Source: Prolixibacteraceae bacterium (GTDB lineage Bacteria; Bacteroidota; Bacteroidia; Bacteroidales; Prolixibacteraceae). Taken from it: 36,765 bases of DNA. Positions within the stretch are counted from its first letter, which is position 1. The number at the start of each line of letters is the position of its first letter. The notes beneath the pieces were generated by a model, which saw only the letters and a program-made list of their open reading frames with translations, was not told where the DNA came from and made no database searches. Of the stretch, positions 24,261 to 33,015 are shown in pieces. Location of the stretch: assembly GCA_016931385.1 (NCBI GenBank), contig JAFGEV010000391.1, forward strand, positions 1-36,765, in the 5' to 3' direction. The position numbers were made by a program, and so were the translations under genes.

Positions 24261-26351
24261 ATGAAGGCCAAATACAAATATTTTAACCGCGATATCAGCT
24301 GGCTATATTTTAACCACAGGGTTTTGGAAGAAGCAAAAGACAGTACACTGCCCCTTTACGAAAGGTTGAAATTCCTGGCAATTTATTCAAACAACCTGGA
24401 AGAGTTTTATCAGGTAAGGGTAAGTTATTACCGTCAGTTGCTTAAAAACGCCGATGTGTTAAGTGATAAAATTGAACAGGTAAACCCTGCAAAAATATTA
24501 CACCAGATAAACGATCTGGTTACAGCTTTTCAACTCGATTTTCACAATTTGTTCGATAATGAAATCATTCCCGAGTTGCGTAAAAATAACATTATACTTC
24601 TTGATAAAACTTCATCATTAAGCCCCCTCCACACCGAACAAATTGAAGAGATATTCATTACAGAAATACTTAGCACCCTTCAGCCTGTTCTTCTGATAAA
24701 AAAACGGATTAGGCCATTTTTAAAAACCGGGCATACCTACATCGCGCTTGAAATGGTGGTTAAAGAGTCAGCGCAAAATCCCGACAAGAATCCAAACATA
24801 AGGTACGGGCTTATAAAAATCCCAACCGACCATGACATATCACGTTTTATCGAATTACAGCCCATTGATGGTAAACATTACATCATGTTTCTCGAAGATG
24901 TGATCATGCGCCATGCAAATAAAATTTTTCCCGGGTACAGGGTTATTGACTGGTTTTCGGTAAAGCTCACACGCGATGCCGACCTGGAGTATGATGAATA
25001 TGACGAAGAAGACCTGATTGAAGCCATAAAGAACATTTCCTCATCAAGAAAACTTGGTAAACCCAACCGCTTTTTATACGACCAGAAAATGCCCCAAAAA
25101 ATTCTCAGGTATTTAATGCAAACTTTCAAAATTGAATCAGACATACTGGTTGGCGGCGGGACTTACCACAATTTCCGCGATTTCTTCACCTTCCCAAACC
25201 CACTTTCACCCGAATTTGAATATGAAAAACTTCTCCCGGTAAGAATACCCGAGCTTGACGAAGCCATATCGATGAATTCAGCCATTCAACAAAAAGATTT
25301 CCTTTTAAATGTCCCGTATCAGCCTTTCGATTATTTTTTACGGTTTCTGGAACAAGCCGCACAAGACCCTTCGGTAAACGAAATCAAAGCTACCCAATAC
25401 CGGGTTGCTGATCGCTCATCGGTTGTAAACTCGCTCATGAACGCGGCTGAATCAGGCAAAAAAGTAACCGTATTTGTCGAACTTAAAGCCCGCTTCGACG
25501 AAGAAGCCAACCTGCTGTATGCTGCCGAAATGAAAAAAGCAGGCATAAATATCATTTACAGTTTACCGGGTGTAAAAGTACACGCCAAACTGGCAATGAT
25601 CATCCGCGACAAAAAAAAATACCCTCACCTTAAGGATCAGGCATACCTGGGAACAGGTAATTTCAACGAAAAAACTGCCCGTTCATACTGCGACCACGGT
25701 TTATTTACTTCTAACGATGAAATAATATCCGACCTTAAAAATATGTTCCTTTATTTTGAGGAATTGAAACAAGATATCAGTTTTAAACATCTACTTGTAC
25801 CAAACTTCAACCTTGTGCACAGGTTTGGCCAGTTAATCAATAATGAGATCAGCAATGTGAAACAAGGCAACAAAGGATACATCATTCTTAAAATGAACGG
25901 GCTGCAAGACCCACACATGGTTAACATGCTTTACCATGCAAGTGAGAAGGGAGTAAAAATCGACCTGATCATTCGGGGTATATGCATTTTAAAACCCGGC
26001 AAAAAATATAGCAGGAATATCAGGGTAATCAGAATCATCGACCGTTTTCTGGAACATGCCAGGGTTTTCTATTTCCATAACAATGGCAATGCGAAAATAT
26101 TCCTGGGTTCGGCCGACTGGATGAAAAGAAACCTTTACAGCAGGGTTGAATGTGTTTTTCCGGTTTTCGACCATCAACTAAAACAAGAAATACTCGACAT
26201 TCTTAACATACAACTTTCCGACAACGTAAAAGCATCGACTATTGGGCTGAAGGGTGAAAATATCCGCATACAAAACAACAAAAAAACAGTGTGCTCACAA
26301 ATGGCTACTTATCAATATTTCAAGAGAAAATATACACCAAAGGGCGATTAA
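24261..26351 (+). CDS. ppk1: Polyphosphate kinase 1
   Basis: A 696-aa enzyme that reversibly polymerises the terminal phosphate of ATP into inorganic polyphosphate. All four PPK1 regions are present: an N-terminal helical domain (YFNRDISWLYFNHRVLEEA), a head domain, and two PLD-like catalytic domains. The phosphorylated histidine lies in VKVHAKL (His441), and a second active-site histidine in RFLEHARV (His599). The signature LGTGNFNEKTARSYCDHGLF is intact, but the position just before it, His in E. coli (AHIGTGN), is Tyr here (AYLGTGN). The length matches the family. It sits 120 bp after the kinase-RapZ gene with no terminator seen between, so co-transcription is possible. Confidence 0.96.
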   Translation: MKAKYKYFNRDISWLYFNHRVLEEAKDSTLPLYERLKFLAIYSNNLEEFYQVRVSYYRQLLKNADVLSDKIEQVNPAKILHQINDLVTAFQLDFHNLFDNEIIPELRKNNIILLDKTSSLSPLHTEQIEEIFITEILSTLQPVLLIKKRIRPFLKTGHTYIALEMVVKESAQNPDKNPNIRYGLIKIPTDHDISRFIELQPIDGKHYIMFLEDVIMRHANKIFPGYRVIDWFSVKLTRDADLEYDEYDEEDLIEAIKNISSSRKLGKPNRFLYDQKMPQKILRYLMQTFKIESDILVGGGTYHNFRDFFTFPNPLSPEFEYEKLLPVRIPELDEAISMNSAIQQKDFLLNVPYQPFDYFLRFLEQAAQDPSVNEIKATQYRVADRSSVVNSLMNAAESGKKVTVFVELKARFDEEANLLYAAEMKKAGINIIYSLPGVKVHAKLAMIIRDKKKYPHLKDQAYLGTGNFNEKTARSYCDHGLFTSNDEIISDLKNMFLYFEELKQDISFKHLLVPNFNLVHRFGQLINNEISNVKQGNKGYIILKMNGLQDPHMVNMLYHASEKGVKIDLIIRGICILKPGKKYSRNIRVIRIIDRFLEHARVFYFHNNGNAKIFLGSADWMKRNLYSRVECVFPVFDHQLKQEILDILNIQLSDNVKASTIGLKGENIRIQNNKKTVCSQMATYQYFKRKYTPKGD

Positions 26352-26420
26352 TTATTTTTAACCGTGAAATAAACCTTTCGATCCCTTTTTTTGATTCCCA
26401 TAACTGTGTAAATTTAGGCC

Positions 26421-27497
26421 ATGGATGTAATTGCATGGATAGGGCTTTCACAAGCTTTGTTTTCGGGGATTCTAACCCTGAGCAAAGAAAACCGAAGTGT
26501 TTCGGATAAACTTCTTTCAACCCTGCTCTTTATACTTGCCGTTGAGTTTTTAACTTTTGGTCTTGAATCGAGCATCTTCCCCAACTTTGTACTTCTTAGC
26601 AACTCATTTTTAATGCTTAACCCGGCCATATACCTTTATACACGGTCGCTTACCAACCCCGTTTTCAGGCTAAAGTGGAAACAACTTGCGCACCTTTTGC
26701 CCTACCTGTTTTTTAAAATTACGGCCTGGATCATTAAAGAACCCCAATCGTTTGAAACCTTTTTCCAGCCCGATCAAAACCTGTGGTTCAGGTTGTCATT
26801 CGGCATTTTTGGCATTGTTTCGTGGGTGGTTTACCTCACCCTTACAGGCATTGATCTTACCAAACACCGACGGAAAATAAAAGATGAATTTTCTACCATC
26901 GACATGTTTAAAAAGGTTGGATGGGTACTTTTCATTGTCGTTCTTTACATCCTGTACTGCTTTACCGTATTTTTATGGGGGCTGTTCAACGTTATCTTTC
27001 TCGACACCCTTTCATTGACCATTTACAACTATTCAGTTTTACTCATTTTTATTTACATTTTCGGGTTTTACGGTTTAAAACAAAAAGAACTGTTTTCACA
27101 TACAACAGCAAAAAACAGCAAACCCGACCGTTTACAAAGTTCTTTTCTGAATGAAAAAACAAAAGAAAAAATTCAGAAAAAAATTCTTGAGTATTTCAAT
27201 ACAGAAACCCCCTATCTTAATCCAGACCTAAGCATGTCAATTCTTTCAGAAAAACTTGAAATACCCAAACACCACATTACCGAAGTATTGAACGGCGTTT
27301 TGGGTAAAAACTTTTTTCAGTTTGTAAACGAATACCGGGTAAACGAGGTGAAAAAGAAATTAAACGACCCGAAAAACCTATACTCAATCGAGGCCATTGG
27401 TTATGAATGCGGCTTTAACAGCAAGTCGACATTTTTCTCTGTCTTTAAACAAATAACAGGGCAAACGCCTGCTCAATTCAAATCAATGTCAAATTAA
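26421..27497 (+). CDS. AraC-family regulator with multi-helix membrane sensor
   Basis: A 358-aa one-component regulator. The first 225 residues contain about seven hydrophobic helices (for example LLSTLLFILAVEFLTF, FIVVLYILYCFTVFLWGLF, YSVLLIFIYIFGFYG). The last 110 residues are an AraC-type double helix-turn-helix (DLSMSILSEKLEIPKHHITEVLN, FNSKSTFFSVFKQITGQTP, AQFKSM). This is a common Bacteroidota layout in which a membrane domain senses a signal and the cytoplasmic tail binds DNA. It lies just upstream of the outer-membrane/RND operon on the same strand and may control it, by inference from position. Confidence 0.9.
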   Translation: MDVIAWIGLSQALFSGILTLSKENRSVSDKLLSTLLFILAVEFLTFGLESSIFPNFVLLSNSFLMLNPAIYLYTRSLTNPVFRLKWKQLAHLLPYLFFKITAWIIKEPQSFETFFQPDQNLWFRLSFGIFGIVSWVVYLTLTGIDLTKHRRKIKDEFSTIDMFKKVGWVLFIVVLYILYCFTVFLWGLFNVIFLDTLSLTIYNYSVLLIFIYIFGFYGLKQKELFSHTTAKNSKPDRLQSSFLNEKTKEKIQKKILEYFNTETPYLNPDLSMSILSEKLEIPKHHITEVLNGVLGKNFFQFVNEYRVNEVKKKLNDPKNLYSIEAIGYECGFNSKSTFFSVFKQITGQTPAQFKSMSN

Positions 27498-27712
27498 CAC
27501 TACCCTTTTCTCTGCAAACGTTGTTCATCAATTTTCAGCTTCCTGTTTAGATGATAAAATGAGATTTCCACATTAAACCTTTGCGCCTAAGCAGTAAATG
27601 ATGGTACAACTTTTCAAACTTTGATATTCCGTACAACAACACCTGGTACGATTTTTAAATCCTGAACCATATTGCAGGCATCGGTGCATACATTGCAGAA
27701 AAAAGTTTTAAA

Positions 27713-29059
27713 ATGAAGAATTTTTTCCCGGCTGCAATATTCTTGTTTTTCTTCGCGGGCGTTTCAGTCAACGCCCAAAGCCTATTTGATTCATCTGTTA
27801 AAAATACCGGCACGAAAAACTCCTTTTCATTAAATGGCTATGTGAGGGGTTCGGTATACGGTGCCGGTGAAACATATGATATTACAAATGGTTTCGGTGA
27901 GGTATCGCTGAAAGCAGGCCTTAAAACAGGCAATATCCGTTTTTCATCCGATATACGTTTCCGAAGCGGTTATGCATATAATGAAAGGCGGAATGAACTT
28001 GAGATTAAAGAGGCCTATGCCGGATACAGTTCAAATTCCCTCGATATTTTTCTGGGAGAACAAATAATTACCTGGGGACGTACCGATGGCTTTAACCCTA
28101 CCAATAATGTAACGCCCATGAATTATTTCTTTTTTTCGGGAAACCCAGACGACCAGCTTATGCCAAACCTCATGCTCCGTGCCAACTGGAGGATTACACA
28201 TACCATTAACTGGGAGATTATTGCCCTCCCAGTGTTTCGTCCTTCAATTTACAGGTATAACTTTTTCAGGGTTGGCGAAAACGCATCCTTTGTTGAAGAA
28301 ATATTACCTGAGAAAACATTTAAAAATGCGGGCCTTGCATCACGTCTGAATTTCGAATTCAGCGGCATTGGTTTTTCTTTTTCGTATTTCAGGGGCTATG
28401 ATCCCTTTTACGGGTTCGATGTAAACAGCATTTCATTCGATACCGGTGAACCTGTAATCACATTTATCCCGGCATTTTATCAGAAAAGCACAGCAGGCTT
28501 TGATATGGCTTTGCCCATAGGCCCTGTAATATGGAGGAATGAAGCAGCTTACAACTTTACCGAAAATGAAGATGATAAAATTTATATACCCAGCCTGGGA
28601 TTGTCGTATGTTACGGCATTGGAGTACAGTATTGGAAATATTACCTTGCTTGCCCAGTATATTGGCAACTATGTACCTGATTATAACCCGCTGTTTGAAC
28701 CTGAACTCACCGACCCAACCAATCCTATGGCTTTAATGCAATATGCCACCGAAACTGTTTACTACGAGGCAGAAATTTATAACCGTAAAATTTTCAAACA
28801 GGATGAAAAGTTCCATCATGCCATATCGGCAACAATTAGTGGCCGCTTTATAAGGGAAACCTTAAATGTTGAATTTTCAGGTTTTTATAACATTACAACA
28901 GAAGAATACCTGATCAGGCCCAAAATTGAATTGAGTATTGGTAACGGTTTATCCATTTCGTCAGGTTATATGTTTATGGAAGGCCCCGATGGTTCAATTT
29001 TCAACCAGACATCACCCATTATGAACGGTGCGTTTCTGGAATTTAAAGCTTCTTTTTAA
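27713..29059 (+). CDS. Outer-membrane beta-barrel protein (DUF1302-like)
   Basis: A 448-aa exported protein: signal peptide ending VNAQS (about 22), then alternating amphipathic strands rich in aromatic residues and a C-terminal Phe, as in outer-membrane barrels. The motif FLGEQIITWGRTDGFNPTNN strongly resembles DUF1302-type porin-like proteins that are encoded with RND exporters. It starts an operon: the RND gene follows after 13 bp and a LolA-like gene after that. A role as the outer-membrane partner of that exporter is inferred. The 215-bp gap before it holds nothing else I recognise. Confidence 0.85.
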   Translation: MKNFFPAAIFLFFFAGVSVNAQSLFDSSVKNTGTKNSFSLNGYVRGSVYGAGETYDITNGFGEVSLKAGLKTGNIRFSSDIRFRSGYAYNERRNELEIKEAYAGYSSNSLDIFLGEQIITWGRTDGFNPTNNVTPMNYFFFSGNPDDQLMPNLMLRANWRITHTINWEIIALPVFRPSIYRYNFFRVGENASFVEEILPEKTFKNAGLASRLNFEFSGIGFSFSYFRGYDPFYGFDVNSISFDTGEPVITFIPAFYQKSTAGFDMALPIGPVIWRNEAAYNFTENEDDKIYIPSLGLSYVTALEYSIGNITLLAQYIGNYVPDYNPLFEPELTDPTNPMALMQYATETVYYEAEIYNRKIFKQDEKFHHAISATISGRFIRETLNVEFSGFYNITTEEYLIRPKIELSIGNGLSISSGYMFMEGPDGSIFNQTSPIMNGAFLEFKASF

Positions 29060-29072
29060 TAAATAACTGTTC

Positions 29073-31427
29073 ATGCAACAAGAAAAATTCATCGTCAGGA
29101 ACCGTTGGTGGTTCATCATAACACCGGTTGTATTAACCATCATCTCAACAATTTTGTTATCGAAGGTAAAAATCAACTCCGACCTGGAAACGTATTTTCC
29201 TGAAACCATGAAATCGAAGACAAGCGCTGCCATTATTGAGGAAAGTTTTGGAAAGGCTGAACCATTTCTAATTCTTTTCGAAAGTGACGACATCCTTAAA
29301 CAGGCAACCTTAAAACGATTAAAGGATATTGATAACGAGCTTAACCGGATGGGTTACTTCGATGAAGTAATTTCCCTTTTCAGCATGAAAGACATCAGGG
29401 GTGATGATGGAATGATGATTGTTGATCCTCAGGTTGAGATGATCCCTGACACAAAAGAATCCACAGAAAAATTGCGTGAATCAATCCGTGGAAACGAGTT
29501 GGCATATCGTACGGTTATATCCGACGATTTCAGGTATGCAATGATTATACTGAAAATTACCGACAATGTGGATGACCAGGAATTGATTGATGGCCTAAGG
29601 CAATTAATTGACAAATACCCGGGTGATGAAAAAGTATACTTTAACGGTATGTCGTACCTGCGTTACGAAGCAAATAATAAAATATCCCGCGATTTAACCA
29701 TCCTTTTACCACTTGCGCTGCTGGTGATGATTTTTTTCCTGTTCATATCGTTCAAGGAATTCAGGGGGGTATGGTTACCTATTACTGTTGTAATTGTTTC
29801 ATCTGTTGTCTCGATGGGCATGCTGCCCCTGTTAAAATGGGATTTAAGCATAATCGGGGTTCTCATCCCCATCATGATGATCGCGATCGCCAACAATTAT
29901 GGTGTTCACTTCGTGGCCCGTTATCAGGAGTTAAATGTAAAGCATCCACGCTGGAGCATGTCGCTCATCGTGTTAAAAACACTTCAGAACCTGCGAAAAC
30001 CCATTATTCTGACTGGACTAACAACCATTGTAGGCATACTGGGCCTGGTTACCCACCTTATGATACCTGCCCGACAAATGGGTGTGGTAAGTGCACTTGG
30101 GGTTGGATTGGCACTGGGGTTGAGTTTAACTTTTATTCCGGCCATCATGTCAACCATGAAAAAAGGAGCCTCGCATAAAGCTTTTTCTGAAAACAAAAAC
30201 GGAATAATAACCGAGGTGCTTAGCCGTGTGGCAATATTCATAAACCATTCTCCACGAAAAACAATTACAATTTTTGCAGTTTTCCTATTTGTTGTTGGTT
30301 CAGGTATCTTTTTTCTAAAGGTGGCTTCGAACAACGACAGGGTACTTTCACCAAAACACCCCTATAATCAATCGATCCAAATCGCCAATAAACACTTTGG
30401 CGGTACACGTTTCATTTCGGTTATGTTTGAGGGAGATATGCAGGACCCTGAATTGCTTAAGCGGCTCGACTATTACGAAAGTGAATTGAAAAAAATGCCC
30501 GAAACAGGAAATGTAAATTCGTTATCGACCATAATGCGAATTATGAGCCGTGCACTAAACGATCAGGGGACAGAGGGGTACAATGCAATTCCTGACAGCA
30601 GGGATGCCATAGCCCAGTATTTACTCCTCTATTCAATGAGCGGTGATCCCGATGATTTTGAAAGCATTGTTAATTTCGATTACACTCAAGGACTGCTTTC
30701 GATCCAGTTTCATGCCGATGACATGAAAACATTGAACCGGGTGATCAACAAAATTGAGACACTCACAAAAGACGACCCGGCAAAGAAGGTGGTTGCAGGT
30801 TTCAGCCTTACAGAAAAAGAGATGGCGCATTCCATAACCATCGGACAAATTTATTCACTCGTATTCGCGCTGTTTGCCATCTTCCTGTTGTTAGCCCTTA
30901 TCTTTAAAAATGCTGTTGCCGGCGCAATCGGAAGTTTACCCCTTGTGTTTGCGGTAATCTGCACTTTTGGCATTATGGGTATTACCGGAATTCAGCTCAA
31001 CATTGTAACCGCCCTCCTATCCTCCATATCAATTGGTGTGGGCGTAGATTATACCATCCATATTTTCTGGCGGCTCAAAAATGAACTTTCTGAAGGAAAA
31101 AAATACCCTGAAGCAATCAGTAACACATTACGAACTACAGGAAGGGGAATTGTGATCAACGCATTCTCAGTTATTCTAGGATTTGCTGTCCTGTATTTTT
31201 CAGCATTTCCTTACCTGAAAATGTTTGCAACATTAATAATTCTTTCATTGCTACTATGCCTTCTTTGTGCATTGGTTCTCGTTCCCGCTATTTGCATGGT
31301 CGCGGCTCCCCGTTTCCTGGGTTCTGAAGGTTCATCATACATACATCCTTTAAAAAGTGACAGAAAAGAAACCCTGAAAAGGGAAAACGTTCAGGAAGAA
31401 GAAATCTTACAGGAAATTGAAGAATGA
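29073..31427 (+). CDS. RND/MMPL-family exporter
   Basis: A 784-aa inner-membrane transporter with the RND plan: one helix (about 12-31), a large periplasmic loop, five helices (about 208-345), then a repeat (helix about 397-416, loop, five helices about 612-742). The MMPL/patched-type signature SIGVGVDYTIHIFWR (in the second half) and AIANNYGVHFVARY (first half) are present. It is shorter than drug-efflux RND pumps and has no membrane-fusion partner, like the HpnN and MmpL groups that move lipids. With a DUF1302 barrel before it and a LolA-like protein after it, lipid or lipoprotein trafficking to the outer membrane is the best guess. The substrate is unknown. Confidence 0.92.
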   Translation: MQQEKFIVRNRWWFIITPVVLTIISTILLSKVKINSDLETYFPETMKSKTSAAIIEESFGKAEPFLILFESDDILKQATLKRLKDIDNELNRMGYFDEVISLFSMKDIRGDDGMMIVDPQVEMIPDTKESTEKLRESIRGNELAYRTVISDDFRYAMIILKITDNVDDQELIDGLRQLIDKYPGDEKVYFNGMSYLRYEANNKISRDLTILLPLALLVMIFFLFISFKEFRGVWLPITVVIVSSVVSMGMLPLLKWDLSIIGVLIPIMMIAIANNYGVHFVARYQELNVKHPRWSMSLIVLKTLQNLRKPIILTGLTTIVGILGLVTHLMIPARQMGVVSALGVGLALGLSLTFIPAIMSTMKKGASHKAFSENKNGIITEVLSRVAIFINHSPRKTITIFAVFLFVVGSGIFFLKVASNNDRVLSPKHPYNQSIQIANKHFGGTRFISVMFEGDMQDPELLKRLDYYESELKKMPETGNVNSLSTIMRIMSRALNDQGTEGYNAIPDSRDAIAQYLLLYSMSGDPDDFESIVNFDYTQGLLSIQFHADDMKTLNRVINKIETLTKDDPAKKVVAGFSLTEKEMAHSITIGQIYSLVFALFAIFLLLALIFKNAVAGAIGSLPLVFAVICTFGIMGITGIQLNIVTALLSSISIGVGVDYTIHIFWRLKNELSEGKKYPEAISNTLRTTGRGIVINAFSVILGFAVLYFSAFPYLKMFATLIILSLLLCLLCALVLVPAICMVAAPRFLGSEGSSYIHPLKSDRKETLKRENVQEEEILQEIEE

Positions 31428-31460
31428 AAAAAGAACAGTATAAATTTAAAATACAATCAG

Positions 31461-32228
31461 ATGAAGAAAATAGCATTACTACTTGCAATGTTGCTTTCCT
31501 GTGGATGGATAATTGCACAGGATGCCCGCAGTATCAGTAAAAAAGCCGAGAATGCCATCAACCTGAAATCTATGGAAATGGTTTCAAACCTGAAAATTTA
31601 TAATGCCCGCGGAGATGAACGTACCCGGAAAATCACAACGGTTACAAGGAAATTTGGTGATGTGACCAAAATGATGATCCGTTTCATCGAACCCGCCGAT
31701 GTCAAGGGAACGACTTTGCTTGTATACGATTATGAAGACCGGAACGACGACATGTGGATTTTTATGCCGGCGCTTCGGAAAACCCGCAGAATAGTAAGCA
31801 GCGAAAAGGGGAAATATTTTATGGGTACCGAATTTACCAACGCCGATATGAGCAAACCAAACTTCGACGATTTCACCTACACCCTTGCCGGGGAGGAAAT
31901 TGTCAATAGGTTGAGCTGCTGGAAAATTGAATCGTCATGCAAAACCGCAGCCCTGGAAAACGAATACGGGTATAGCAAGCGAATTGCATTCATTGAAAAA
32001 GAAAATAACCTCACACAAAAAATTCAATATTATAACCGGGCTGGGGAGTTATTACGTACACAAACCATTTCGGAATATAAACTGCAGTCGAACGATAGCT
32101 ATTTTGCCTATCACATGAAAATGGAGAACGAGCAGAATGGCCGGTCGTCAGTTATGGCTGTCGATCAGCTCCAGATAGGCTCTACACTGCCTGAAGCAAG
32201 GTTTTCACCAGCCATGATTGAACAATGA
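31461..32228 (+). CDS. LolA-like outer-membrane lipoprotein-sorting protein
   Basis: A 255-aa exported protein with signal peptide (cleavage near IIAQD). The body is the LolA-like fold of the family annotated as outer membrane lipoprotein-sorting protein: KMMIRFIEPADVKGTTLLVY, DDMWIFMPALRKTRRIVSSE and GTEFTNADMSKPNFDDF. Family members usually follow an RND gene, as here (33 bp downstream), and probably carry a hydrophobic cargo across the periplasm. It is not the canonical LolA. Together with the two genes before it, it forms a three-part inner membrane, periplasm and outer membrane system. Confidence 0.88.
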   Translation: MKKIALLLAMLLSCGWIIAQDARSISKKAENAINLKSMEMVSNLKIYNARGDERTRKITTVTRKFGDVTKMMIRFIEPADVKGTTLLVYDYEDRNDDMWIFMPALRKTRRIVSSEKGKYFMGTEFTNADMSKPNFDDFTYTLAGEEIVNRLSCWKIESSCKTAALENEYGYSKRIAFIEKENNLTQKIQYYNRAGELLRTQTISEYKLQSNDSYFAYHMKMENEQNGRSSVMAVDQLQIGSTLPEARFSPAMIEQ

Positions 32229-32404
32229 TCTGCTGCGTTTATTTTGGGATACGATCTTTTCAATCAGCGCATTTATAGCCTCACACATAAAACCATGCAT
32301 GTACTGTACTGGAAGAATTTCAAAAAACCCGGTTAGCATGACTAAAAACGAATATGTTTTTATTTATGTGGAATAAAACGAAAAGAATTCATAAATTTCA
32401 GGGA

Positions 32405-32842
32405 ATGAATAAACTGAAACACATATTCATTTTGGGATTGTTTCATCTTTCTGTTTCCCTTGCCGGATATGCTCAAATCCTAAAAATTGATATATATCCC
32501 CTAAAAACCAATGAAGGATTGATCAACCTTACCGTATACCGCGACAAGGAAACATTTGCTGCTGAAACACCTTATCGTACATACCTTTTTAAAAAGGCTG
32601 GCCTCGAAATCAACAAAATAACTGTTTCAATTTCCGACCTTGATCCAGGCACTTATGGCATTGCCCTTTTCGATGATGTAAACAGGAACGGGAAAATCGA
32701 TTATTGCCTGTTCGTACCCTGCGAAGGTTTTGGATTTTCAAATTATGAATTCAAAAAACGCAGGAAGCCTGAGTTTGAATGGTTCGCTTTTGAATTGGGC
32801 GATTCAACGCAAACAGTAAGAATACCTGTATTTTATTTCTGA
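32405..32842 (+). CDS. Secreted DUF2141 protein
   Basis: A 145-aa exported protein. I place the start at ATG 32405, so that the signal peptide MNKLKHIFILGLFHLSVSLA, cleaved after AGYAQ, is N-terminal; an in-frame ATG 51 nt upstream would add a poor leader. The body matches DUF2141: GLINLTVYRDKETF, VSISDLDPGTYGIALFDDVN, RNGKIDYCLFVPCEGFGFSN and a Phe-ending C-terminus. The Asp/Asn-rich DDVNRNGKID loop may bind calcium. The function is unknown. It lies 176 bp after the LolA-like gene and could belong to the same envelope cluster. Confidence 0.85.
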   Translation: MNKLKHIFILGLFHLSVSLAGYAQILKIDIYPLKTNEGLINLTVYRDKETFAAETPYRTYLFKKAGLEINKITVSISDLDPGTYGIALFDDVNRNGKIDYCLFVPCEGFGFSNYEFKKRRKPEFEWFAFELGDSTQTVRIPVFYF

Positions 32843-32935
32843 AAAGATATTAGGGGCCCGGTACCATATTTTTTTGTTTATATTAAATCGATGCAAAGGT
32901 TTGCACCAACCCTTTTTTTGATACCAGAATAATTT

Positions 32936-32943
32936 TATCTTTG
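32936..32943 (+). promoter_or_regulatory. Candidate -7 element for transketolase
   Basis: TATCTTTG matches TAnnTTTG, 72 nt before the ATG. A TTTG sits only 13-15 bp upstream, so the -33 element is doubtful. A 14-nt near-palindrome (TGCAAA, GG, TTTGCA; 32892-32905) lies further upstream and could be an operator. Confidence 0.4.
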
Positions 32944-33015
32944 CTTTCCGTTTTAAAAAACCGATTATTTATTTGTAATCCAATTTATTCATAATAAACT
33001 TTAAGCATTAGAATA

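Noticed and set aside
29771-30178. A 135-codon plus-strand frame inside the RND gene
   Set aside because: Out-of-frame shadow of the transporter; rich in His, Cys and Trp with no domain.
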